A model generated the notes under the pieces. The model was not told the origin of the DNA. It saw nothing but the letters and a program-made list of their open reading frames with translations, and made no database searches. The position numbers were made by a program, and so were the translations under genes. 64,000 nucleotides of DNA from QZLE01 sp033852075 (GTDB lineage Bacteria; Pseudomonadota; Gammaproteobacteria; QZLD01). Shown here in pieces: positions 26,192 through 34,194 of the stretch. Numbering within the stretch: the first letter of the stretch is position 1; each line of letters starts with the position of its first letter. The stretch is from positions 1-64,000 of the forward strand of contig JAWSVC010000007.1 of the NCBI GenBank assembly GCA_033852075.1, in the 5' to 3' direction.

Positions 26192-27016
26192 CTAAACATT
26201 ATGCTCCGGTGCTGGAAACTCAGCTGTTTTAACTGCCTGAACATAATTAGAAATAGCCTCACCAATTGAGGCAGCGTCTTCCATAAAGTTCTTAGAAAAC
26301 TTAGGTCTTTTTCCTGGAGTGATCCCTAACATATCCTGAAGCACTAATACCTGCCCATCACAATCACCACCAGCTCCAATACCTACTACAGGAATAGATA
26401 CACTTTCTGAAACCTTTTTACCAAGATCAGCAGGAACACATTCAATCACCAGAATATCGGCACCTGCGTCTTCCAGCATTTTGGCTTCATTAATAATGGT
26501 CTGAGCTTGAGCATCTTCCCTACCCTGAACCTTATAACCACCAATCTTATGCACTGATTGAGGCAATAATCCAAGATGGCCACAAACAGGAACACCCTGA
26601 CTGGTTAAAAATCTCACCTTTTCGATTTGGCCTTCACCACCTTCAAGCTTAACCATCTGTGCACCACCTTCCTTCATCAGGCGAGCTGCTGTCCAGGCCG
26701 CATCTTCTGCTGTGTTGTAACTCATAAATGGTAAATCAGCTATTACAAAAGAACTTCCGGCCCTACTGCATACACATTTGGTGTGGTAAACCATTTCATC
26801 AACGGTAACAGGAATTGTTGAATCCTGCCCCTGCATAACCATTCCCAGTGAATCTCCAACCAAAATAATATCTACAGCAGCCATATCACATAACGCTGCA
26901 AAACTCGCATCGTATGCAGTAAGCATCACTATCTTTTCAGCTTCACGCTTCATCTTAGCCATAGTTGCAACCGTAACCGGTTTTCTGGGCTGTTTTGGTT
27001 CATTTGATGAATACAT
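26192..27016 (-). CDS. panB: 3-methyl-2-oxobutanoate hydroxymethyltransferase
   Basis: A 274-residue TIM-barrel enzyme with IVMLTAYDASFAAL, IILVGDSLGMVMQG, VIADLPFMSY, VKLEGGEGQ, VCGHLGLLPQSVHKIGGYKVQG and IECVPADL, plus VVGIGAGGDCDGQVLV. All are PanB signatures. It makes ketopantoate from alpha-ketoisovalerate with methylene-tetrahydrofolate, the first step to pantothenate. The length is typical. It is part of the pcnB-folK-dNK-panB-panC run. Confidence 0.97.
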   Translation of the reverse strand: MYSSNEPKQPRKPVTVATMAKMKREAEKIVMLTAYDASFAALCDMAAVDIILVGDSLGMVMQGQDSTIPVTVDEMVYHTKCVCSRAGSSFVIADLPFMSYNTAEDAAWTAARLMKEGGAQMVKLEGGEGQIEKVRFLTSQGVPVCGHLGLLPQSVHKIGGYKVQGREDAQAQTIINEAKMLEDAGADILVIECVPADLGKKVSESVSIPVVGIGAGGDCDGQVLVLQDMLGITPGKRPKFSKNFMEDAASIGEAISNYVQAVKTAEFPAPEHNV

Positions 27017-27083
27017 AATTCTCTCCAGATGGTTTAGTCAGTGACTATCAGTGGCTCTATAATAACTATTTTAAGATAAAAGA

Positions 27084-27767
27084 CTATATTTTTGCCGGAC
27101 TAAAAAAGTGCTTTCCTTTTTTAATAGGGTTAATCGCACTTAATAACAGTTCAAAATCTTTGGAGTTATTTACGAAATCAATATCTGTTGCATTTATTAT
27201 CAACAATGGTGATTTATCGTAGTAATGAAAAAACTCCGCATATTTATCATTTAGTTTCTGTAGATAATAGTGAGTTATTGAGGTTTCAAAAGGATTATTA
27301 CGAATGTTTATTCGATTCGATAAAGTGTCTTCTGTAGCTTGAAGATAGATAACCAAATCTGGTACTGGTTGCTTTATTTCAAGTTTACTCTTTACCTTAT
27401 TATAGATATCAAGTTCATCCGCATCCAAATTTGCTTCGGCAAATAATCCATCTTTTTCAAATAGAAAATCAGCAACAACTGTCCTATTTGGCTCTTGCTG
27501 CATTTTCTGATTAAGGCCGTCAAGCTGTTCAGCTCTTTGCATCAAAAAGTGTAATTGGGTATGTAACGCAATATTTGGGATGCCGGAATAAAAACGTGAT
27601 AAGAATGGATTTTCTTCGGCCTTTTCCATAAATAGATCGGCCTCGTAGTAATCTGCAAGCTTTCTGGCAAGACTAGATTTACCAACACCTATTGACCCTT
27701 CTATCACAATATATCTCGGCTTTTTGACGATTGAAATTCCGCTTACTGTATGGTTTGCTTCTGTCAC
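27084..27767 (-). CDS. Deoxynucleoside kinase family protein (dAK/dGK-like)
   Basis: A 227-residue P-loop kinase with YIVIEGSIGVGKSSLARKLADYY, the substrate-site ENPFLSRFY, LHFLMQRAEQL, VVADFLFEKDGLFAE (DFxF, with catalytic Glu nearby), and the LID-like RINIRNNPFET. Homologues phosphorylate deoxyadenosine or deoxyguanosine for salvage. Nearby folate and pantothenate genes do not define the substrate. I set a GTG start, because no earlier ATG exists in frame and the P-loop lies shortly after. It begins 2 nt after folK stops, which suggests translational coupling. Confidence 0.85.
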   Translation of the reverse strand: MTEANHTVSGISIVKKPRYIVIEGSIGVGKSSLARKLADYYEADLFMEKAEENPFLSRFYSGIPNIALHTQLHFLMQRAEQLDGLNQKMQQEPNRTVVADFLFEKDGLFAEANLDADELDIYNKVKSKLEIKQPVPDLVIYLQATEDTLSNRINIRNNPFETSITHYYLQKLNDKYAEFFHYYDKSPLLIINATDIDFVNNSKDFELLLSAINPIKKGKHFFSPAKI

Positions 27768-27769
27768 AA

Positions 27770-28255
27770 TTATTTCTGCACTCTTAATATTTCATGAAAA
27801 AAACTCTGCGCAAGGGTTTCCACCTTTCCATAACCAGGGATAATAAGATCTGGTTCAATTTCGGACAAAGGACAAAGGACAAAACTACGTTCAGTCATCC
27901 CCTTATGCGGTACGGTGAGTCTATCACAATCAATTGCAAAATCATCAATTAACAATATATCAAGATCAATTATTCTTGCCCCCCAGCGAATAACACATCT
28001 ATCTCTTCCCATTTGGTCTTCAACTGACTGCAAATAATCCAATAATTCTAGCGGCTTAAGATTAGTTTCGGCTTTAAATACAATATTTACATAATCCGGC
28101 TGATCCTGTGGCCCCATAGGTTTAGTAAAATATTTTGAGGAACAGGAGATTATTCTTACTTGAGTAGTCTGCTTTAAGAGGGAAAGAACTTTATCTATCT
28201 GAACATCAGGGGTGTCCAAATTACTTCCAACACCGATATAAACTATCTTATTCAT
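27770..28255 (-). CDS. folK: 2-amino-4-hydroxy-6-hydroxymethyldihydropteridine pyrophosphokinase
   Basis: A 161-residue protein starting MNKIVYIGVGSNLDTPD, with SSKYFTKPMGPQDQPDYVNIV, LDYLQSVEDQMGRDR, RWGARIIDLDILLID (the DxD ATP/Mg motif) and VPHKGMTERSFVL. These are the HPPK signatures. It transfers pyrophosphate from ATP to the pterin, an essential folate step. Four more in-frame codons exist upstream, but only with a TTG start. It sits 18 nt after pcnB, as in many gammaproteobacteria. Confidence 0.95.
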   Translation of the reverse strand: MNKIVYIGVGSNLDTPDVQIDKVLSLLKQTTQVRIISCSSKYFTKPMGPQDQPDYVNIVFKAETNLKPLELLDYLQSVEDQMGRDRCVIRWGARIIDLDILLIDDFAIDCDRLTVPHKGMTERSFVLCPLSEIEPDLIIPGYGKVETLAQSFFHEILRVQK

Positions 28256-28273
28256 ATTAACTAACAAAAAAAA

Positions 28274-29605
28274 TTAATGCTGTTTAGGAGATAGTTTTTT
28301 AGTCCTTCCATACTTGCTATGCCTTCCTCTACCATGTCGGCGTTTTTTGGGGTCATGCACAAGCATTGAAGATCTTTGAGATGAATCAACATCCTGAAAT
28401 TTAGTCCACCAATCGGCAATTTCCTGATCAACTTCTCCAGAACCAGCTCGTAATAATAAGAAATCGTAAGCAGCCCTAAAGCGCTGATGCTCAAGCAACC
28501 TAAATGGACGCTTGCCGCTTCGAGAGAAAAACCTTGGTTGCATACGCCATATCTCTTTCATTGGCATTGAAAATCTTTTTGGAATAGAAACTATCTGTGC
28601 CTGCTCTCTTGCTATCTCTTCCACAGCTTCAAAGTAGATCTCATTTTCAGTTTTTCTTTCATTAGTATTAGAGGCGATAATTTGCCGCACCGGTTCCCAA
28701 AGCAAAGTAGCAAATAAAAAAGCAGGGGTAACCGGTTTACCTTGCGAAATCCTAATATCAGTATTTTTAAGCGCCTGCTCCAACATGGCATGGGCGCAAC
28801 CAGAATCATCATTTGCTAAAGCTTTTGCTGTCATTGGGAATAAAATTTCAAAGACTCCATATTCGCTAAGCATATGATATGTAGCAAGAGCTTTTCCACC
28901 CATAAATAACTTTAATGACTCATCAAACAAACGAGCTGGCGGGATGTTGCTAAGAAGATGAGATAATCTTTTAATTGGTTCTTTAGTAACCGCTTCTATT
29001 TCGAATCCAAGCTTAACTGCAAATCTTATGGCACGAAGTATTCTAACCGGATCTTCCCTATATCTCTGCTCAGGATCTCCAATAAAACGAATTAACCTTT
29101 TTTGCAGATCAGAAAAACCATCAGCATAATCCACAACTTCCATCGTACTAGCATCAAAATACAGTGAATTAATAGTAAAATCGCGCCTTAATGCATCTTC
29201 TTCAACGGAGCCATAAACGTTATCACGCAGGATACGACCACAATCAGCAGTTTGCGCATGCGATTCGTGTTCAGCGGACTCGTGTGAAGCCCGGAATGTA
29301 GCTACCTCGATAATCTCTCTACCGAAATAAATATGAGCCAGACGGAACCTTCTTCCAATCAAACGACAGTTTTTAAATATTGCTTTAACCTGCTCGGGAG
29401 TGGCATTTGTCGCCACATCAAAATCCTTAGGATGTAGGTCCAAAATAAGATCACGCACAGCCCCCCCAACAATATAAGCCTGATAACCATGCTGTTTAAG
29501 AGTATGCAAAACCTTCAGCGCACGATCGTTTAAATCGTGTTCCGGTATCATTGACTTTGAATGAGGTATTATTTGCGGTTGAATCTTAGTTATTCCTTTA
29601 ATCAC
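28274..29605 (-). CDS. pcnB: Poly(A) polymerase I
   Basis: A 443-residue class II nucleotidyltransferase with AYIVGGAVRDLILDLHPKDFDVATNATPEQV (the GGxVRD and DxD motifs), RRFRLAHIYFGREIIEVATFR, EEDALRRDFTINSLYFD, and RYREDPVRILRAIRFAVKLGF. The C-terminal basic tail (KKRRHGRGRHSKYGRTKK) is typical of PcnB rather than the CCA-adding enzyme. It adds 3' poly(A) tails that mark RNAs for decay. It is the first gene of the folK-pan run. Confidence 0.94.
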   Translation of the reverse strand: MIKGITKIQPQIIPHSKSMIPEHDLNDRALKVLHTLKQHGYQAYIVGGAVRDLILDLHPKDFDVATNATPEQVKAIFKNCRLIGRRFRLAHIYFGREIIEVATFRASHESAEHESHAQTADCGRILRDNVYGSVEEDALRRDFTINSLYFDASTMEVVDYADGFSDLQKRLIRFIGDPEQRYREDPVRILRAIRFAVKLGFEIEAVTKEPIKRLSHLLSNIPPARLFDESLKLFMGGKALATYHMLSEYGVFEILFPMTAKALANDDSGCAHAMLEQALKNTDIRISQGKPVTPAFLFATLLWEPVRQIIASNTNERKTENEIYFEAVEEIAREQAQIVSIPKRFSMPMKEIWRMQPRFFSRSGKRPFRLLEHQRFRAAYDFLLLRAGSGEVDQEIADWWTKFQDVDSSQRSSMLVHDPKKRRHGRGRHSKYGRTKKLSPKQH

Positions 29606-29776
29606 TTGTCTCTAAAAGGCGAGCGATATTACCATAAAATCACTGCTAAAACAGTAATATTATAGGATAAATAGAAATTATATCTTTATGCAATAAAGGT
29701 ATTCTTTTATACGACTTATGGAACGAGCACGCAACCACTTAGCTAATAATATTCAAACACCAAAACAAAGTCACAA

Positions 29777-29825
29777 TGTGAACTGCGTCACAAAACTTGA
29801 CATAAAATAAGCACTTCCTTATAAT
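29777..29825 (+). promoter_or_regulatory. CRP-like palindrome directly upstream of a consensus sigma70 promoter (distal promoter of subtilase 1)
   Basis: TGTGA-ACTGCG-TCACA at 29777-29792 has the exact half-sites and N6 spacing of a CRP site. Four bases later TTGACA (29797-29802), a 17-nt spacer and TATAAT (29820-29825) make a perfect sigma70 promoter. The predicted start near 29832 would give a leader of about 270 nt. The palindrome centre lies at roughly -48, not at the classical -41.5 or -61.5, so activation versus repression is undecided. Confidence 0.75.
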
Positions 29826-29872
29826 GTGTTTCATATTTGTATTAGGACACAAATTATTTGCATTTTATGTTG

Positions 29873-29915
29873 AAATTCAAATCGTTAGAAAATAACGACC
29901 TGCGATTTTGAATTT
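29873..29915 (+). other. Hairpin in the leader between the two promoters of subtilase 1
   Basis: The arms AAATTCAAATCG (29873-29884) and CGATTTTGAATTT (29903-29915) pair with a single bulged A. An alternative smaller stem, CGTTA-GAAAA-TAACG at 29883-29897, lies inside. It may be an RNA structure in the long leader or a protein-binding site. There is no following T-run. Confidence 0.4.
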
Positions 29916-29943
29916 ATAATATGCGTTAGTCATATGAATTTTA

Positions 29944-29993
29944 TGTGAACCGCATCACATTTTATTGACAAATGCCGCACCGCAGCATAGCAT
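29944..29993 (+). promoter_or_regulatory. CRP-like palindrome with proximal promoter of subtilase 1
   Basis: TGTGA-ACCGCA-TCACA at 29944-29959, a 5-nt gap, TTGACA at 29965-29970, a 17-nt spacer and TAGCAT at 29988-29993. The arrangement repeats the distal promoter and matches the one in front of subtilase 2. The site centre is about 154 nt ahead of the start codon. Confidence 0.65.
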
Positions 29994-30105
29994 ATACCCA
30001 TTAGTATGAAAAACACCCATTTGAATGCTAATACTGTTTGATGGAATGCAAATAGCTTGATTAAGTAGGACACCTTAAATTCAACCTAATGGAGACTCTT
30101 CAGCC

Positions 30106-33100
30106 ATGAAGATCAAAAAAAGTTTATATACCAAAGTTGCTTCATTATTTATTGTCGGCGCACTTTCAGCAACAATCGCCCACGCAAAAACCCCTTTACC
30201 AACCTATGAAGTAAAAACCAACACTGCAACCAATATGAGCGCATATGGTAACCATGCAGTATTATCACAGCCAGACCTTGATCTTAAAAAATTATCTGAG
30301 CAAGGTAAGATAAAATCATCACAGCTTATCGTAAAATTCAAAGAAGATAATTCTGAAGTATTGAATAATATTCTTAGCAAGTTCTCTGTTGAAGGAATTG
30401 CTGATTTTTACAATCCAACAAAATTCTTAAATGCATCAAAGGCGCTTTTCAAAAAGATGAAGCTTGTTTCCTTCTCAACAGGAACAGATCTTTCTCAAGC
30501 CTTTACCGACCTAGTTGAAAACCCAGCTGTTGAATATGTGGCACCAAACTATGTATTCACTCTTCAGGCAACAACGCCAAACGACCTTGATGCAAATTTA
30601 TGGGGCTTAAATAACACAGGTCAAACCAGAACATTTACTGACTCCTACGACAATGAATATGTTGAAACAGGCACTATAGATGCTGACATCGACGCTCCAG
30701 AAGCTTGGGATATTCGTCATGATGCATCAAATACTATCGTAGCAATTATTGATACCGGTATTGACTATAATCACAGTGAACTAGCATCAAACATGTGGAC
30801 CAACCCAGGTGAGATTGCTGGCAATGGCATTGATGATGATGGCAATGGTTACATCGATGATGTTCACGGCTATGACTTTGCCGATAAAGATTCTGACCCA
30901 ATGGATACTCACGGACACGGGACTCACTGTTCAGGAACAATTGCCGCACAAGGTAATAATGGAAATAACATCACGGGTATTGCCTGGAATACCCAACTAA
31001 TGGCACTTAAAATCTTTGCTGATGATAGCAACGGTGCATTCACAAGTGATATCGTCAATGCAATTTTGTACGCTGCTGATAACGGAGCTAAAGTTTCAAA
31101 TAACAGCTACGGCTCTATTTTCTACGATGCTATTTCTGCTGAAATTATTCAAAAGCCTATGTTCGATGCTATTAGCGCAGCAAATGACGCAGGTATGCTT
31201 TTTGTTGCCGCATCTGGTAATGATAGCGCAGATCTAGATGGTACTATGATGAGTACCCCTTCTGACCTTGAACTACCAAACATCATTTCTGTTGCTGCAT
31301 CAAATCAATTTGATGAACCTGCAGCTTGGTTCACCAACTTTGGTAAACATTCTGTAGATATCGCCGCTCCTGGTGAGTTTATCTACAGCTCTCTTCCTGG
31401 TGATGAATATGCAACCTGGAACGGTACATCAATGGCAACACCTCACGTTACCGGTGCTGCAGCTCTTATAGCAGAACACGCTCCAGACTTATCCCCTGCT
31501 GAGATCAAAGCAGTATTGATGAATACTGTTGATAAAAAAGATGCTCTTGCAGATACAAGCGCAAGTGGTGGCCGTCTTAACATCTATAACGCTTTAGTTG
31601 CTCTTCAAGGCTCTGGCGGTGAGTGTGAAAGTTTCACTGCATCAAACAGCAGTCATGAAACTGCAGGAAGAGCCTACTCTGAAACAACCGGAGAATCATG
31701 TTGGGGATCATTCTGCTGGGGCGGAACTACTACTTACTATGCAGTTGGTAGTGACGAGTCTCTTGGCACCTCTTCTTATACAACTACAACTTTGTATGAA
31801 AATGAAACCGGAGTATTCTCAACAACAGAAAACTGCCAAATGGGCGGTACAGTTGATGCCCCACCAGTACTAACTCTAAATATACCTCGTGAAAAATTCA
31901 TTTTAGTTGGAACTGAGTACTCAATCCCATCAAACCCAGTAACTGCATCAGATAGAGAAGATGGAGACATCACCGCTTCTGTAGTAACGACTGGAGAGAT
32001 TGATGTAAATAAAGCTGGTAGATATATTGTATCGTACGACGTTACAGACTCTGCTGGTAACAAAGCTGCTCCTGTATCTGTATATATACACGTAACTGAA
32101 ACAGATGATCAACCACAGGTACAACTACAAGGACCTTTCTGTAATATGATGTGGTGTTCAGCTCTATTTATGGAAAAAGACACTCCATACCAAGAACCTG
32201 GATATATCGCGTATGACCTTATAGACGGAGATCTTACTGATCAAGTATTTATCATTGACAACCCAATGGATGACACATCAGAAGTTGGAGTAAGATTCCT
32301 TAACTACGATGTAATTGACAGCGGTGGCAACCACGCCCCTCAACATACAAACAGACTTGTAGCTGTACTTGATGCTGAGCAGCCACACATTTGGGTTAGA
32401 CCACCTTCAGGCAACTTCTTCAGCTATGCCAATGACTACTACACTTGGAAAAGACCTGATGGAGAACAAACTTACTATAGTGCCAACTATGCAGTCCTTG
32501 ACCTTAAAACAGATTTCTATGCTAGTGATTTTGTTTGGGAAGATCACGTAACTGTAACAGGTGAAGATAGCGTAGACTATGCTACTGCAGGTGACTACAC
32601 AGTTACACTTACAGCTACAGACCTGGACGGTAATACAACTACTGAAACTCAAATTGTTCATGTTGTTGTAGATACTACTGCCCCAGTTATCACTCTTTGG
32701 GGTGGTTCAGAAGTAACAGTAGAGATTGGCGACTGGTACAAAGAGCCTGGCGGCATCCTGGAAGATGATCTTGATTCATATCCTCGTACTAGCATGAAAT
32801 ACTACGATATTAATGGTAATGAAATTGACAATCCATTTGGTGAACACTTCACTGAAGAAACCTCTTATACCATCGAATATTTGGGTGTAGACGGTGCTGG
32901 AAACGAAGCGGAACCACAATATCGTACAGTTAATGTTGTTCGTGAACACTGGAATCACATACCAGAATTTCCTAGCTGGGGAATTTATAGCTACCTTAAT
33001 GCCCATATATCCGGAACAACTTTTGACGCAGATGGTGACATGAACCGTGTTGAAGTTGAGTTTAATGGTGATGGAAACTGGATAGCTGCGGACTTTAATG

Positions 33101-33927
33101 CTGAAACAGGTGAGTTTTTATATACCCCTGACTTTTACGGTTACCGTGAAGTTAGATTCAGAGCTGTTGACGACAACGGCAACATGAATACAACTGATAC
33201 ATACGACTTCCTTAGCACAGCAGCAGTTGTAATTGAAAGCCACAGTATCCAAATTAACGGTACCTCTATCACAGTAACAGGTACTGCATCTGATGCAGAG
33301 GATGACATCCAGCAGATAGAGATCTCTATTGATAGCGGTAATTACACAGTATGTAGTGGAACCACCAGCTGGACCTGTAATGTTAGCGGCTTATCATACG
33401 GCACACACAACTACCGCATTAGAGGCCTGGATACATACAAATACTCAGGTGAAACATCAGCGCAATACTTTACCGTTGCTCCAGCCATCCCTCAAATTGA
33501 TAGCTATGACTATACATTTGATGGCAACAAGCTTGTAGTAACTGGTACTGCTTCTGACGATGACGGTGACCTAAGTTCTGTACACCTTCTAGTTGGCTTA
33601 GGCGGTATTGAATGTACTGGCACTACTTCTTTCACCTGTGAAATGCCAGATCTTGTTAATGGCACAACTTATGAAGTAGCACTGCAAGCACGTGATGCAT
33701 ATGGTAATGAAAGCACTCCATTAGAGTTCTCATTTACTTATGAAGAAAGCCAATCATGCTTTACCGACACTAATAGTAATCACGTTAGCGCAGGAAGAGC
33801 AGAACTAAAGTATAATGTACTTGTTTACGCACTTGGTTCTGGTGACTACCTGGGAATGGGTACTAATACTACTTCACTAGAGGAAACTTCTGCTGGAGTA
33901 TGGACCAAGGTAACCAGCTGTAACTAA
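30106..33927 (+). CDS. Giant secreted S8 subtilisin-like protease with Ig-like modules (copy 1)
   Basis: A 1273-residue exported protease with signal peptide MKIKKSLYTKVASLFIVGAL..AHA. The propeptide (SSQLIVKFKEDN...AVEYVAPNYVF) is inhibitor-like. The catalytic domain at about 195-500 has Asp216 (IVAIIDTGIDYNH), His271 (HGHGTHCSGT), the oxyanion Asn region (FVAASGNDS) and Ser442 (GTSMATPHVTG). Next come a Cys-bounded module at about 507-577 (NSSHETAGRAY...YYAVGSDESLG...ENC), DUF5011/HYR-like Ig domains (TASDREDGDITASV...VNKAGRYIVSYDVTDSAGN), further cadherin-like domains, and a second Cys module at the very end (NSNHVSAGRAELK...SC). Probably released by the type II pathway to digest extracellular protein. 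Confidence 0.93.
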   Translation: MKIKKSLYTKVASLFIVGALSATIAHAKTPLPTYEVKTNTATNMSAYGNHAVLSQPDLDLKKLSEQGKIKSSQLIVKFKEDNSEVLNNILSKFSVEGIADFYNPTKFLNASKALFKKMKLVSFSTGTDLSQAFTDLVENPAVEYVAPNYVFTLQATTPNDLDANLWGLNNTGQTRTFTDSYDNEYVETGTIDADIDAPEAWDIRHDASNTIVAIIDTGIDYNHSELASNMWTNPGEIAGNGIDDDGNGYIDDVHGYDFADKDSDPMDTHGHGTHCSGTIAAQGNNGNNITGIAWNTQLMALKIFADDSNGAFTSDIVNAILYAADNGAKVSNNSYGSIFYDAISAEIIQKPMFDAISAANDAGMLFVAASGNDSADLDGTMMSTPSDLELPNIISVAASNQFDEPAAWFTNFGKHSVDIAAPGEFIYSSLPGDEYATWNGTSMATPHVTGAAALIAEHAPDLSPAEIKAVLMNTVDKKDALADTSASGGRLNIYNALVALQGSGGECESFTASNSSHETAGRAYSETTGESCWGSFCWGGTTTYYAVGSDESLGTSSYTTTTLYENETGVFSTTENCQMGGTVDAPPVLTLNIPREKFILVGTEYSIPSNPVTASDREDGDITASVVTTGEIDVNKAGRYIVSYDVTDSAGNKAAPVSVYIHVTETDDQPQVQLQGPFCNMMWCSALFMEKDTPYQEPGYIAYDLIDGDLTDQVFIIDNPMDDTSEVGVRFLNYDVIDSGGNHAPQHTNRLVAVLDAEQPHIWVRPPSGNFFSYANDYYTWKRPDGEQTYYSANYAVLDLKTDFYASDFVWEDHVTVTGEDSVDYATAGDYTVTLTATDLDGNTTTETQIVHVVVDTTAPVITLWGGSEVTVEIGDWYKEPGGILEDDLDSYPRTSMKYYDINGNEIDNPFGEHFTEETSYTIEYLGVDGAGNEAEPQYRTVNVVREHWNHIPEFPSWGIYSYLNAHISGTTFDADGDMNRVEVEFNGDGNWIAADFNAETGEFLYTPDFYGYREVRFRAVDDNGNMNTTDTYDFLSTAAVVIESHSIQINGTSITVTGTASDAEDDIQQIEISIDSGNYTVCSGTTSWTCNVSGLSYGTHNYRIRGLDTYKYSGETSAQYFTVAPAIPQIDSYDYTFDGNKLVVTGTASDDDGDLSSVHLLVGLGGIECTGTTSFTCEMPDLVNGTTYEVALQARDAYGNESTPLEFSFTYEESQSCFTDTNSNHVSAGRAELKYNVLVYALGSGDYLGMGTNTTSLEETSAGVWTKVTSCN

Positions 33928-33961
33928 TTACCAGCATTAGATAATTGCTGCAAACTTAATT

Positions 33962-33988
33962 AAGGCCTCAATTTTTGAGGCCTTTTTT
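33962..33988 (+). terminator. Rho-independent terminator of subtilase 1
   Basis: A perfect 9-bp stem, AAGGCCTCA/TGAGGCCTT, with a short T-rich loop and a following T-run. Confidence 0.92.
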
Positions 33989-34018
33989 ATCATTCATAAA
34001 AAATTCACGCGCTTTTTT

Positions 34019-34070
34019 TGTGACACGCGTCACAATTTATATTGACTTTTGTTGCAGTGCAGCACATACT
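34019..34070 (+). promoter_or_regulatory. CRP-like palindrome with promoter of subtilase 2
   Basis: TTGTGAC-ACGC-GTCACAA (34018-34035) contains TGTGA-CACGCG-TCACA. Seven bases on lies TTGACT (34042-34047), then a 17-nt spacer and CATACT (34065-34070). The organisation matches that in front of subtilase 1, including a GCA-rich spacer, so one regulator probably controls both genes. The site centre is about 168 nt ahead of the start codon. Confidence 0.7.
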
Positions 34071-34194
34071 TACAACTAAAGGATATGTAAATTTTTACAT
34101 ATAAAAAGCACTTGAAGGATACAAGTTGCGCTTCAAAACAATAATGGACTAATCGCCTATATAAGGCTGGACACAACTAAATGGAGACGCGGCT

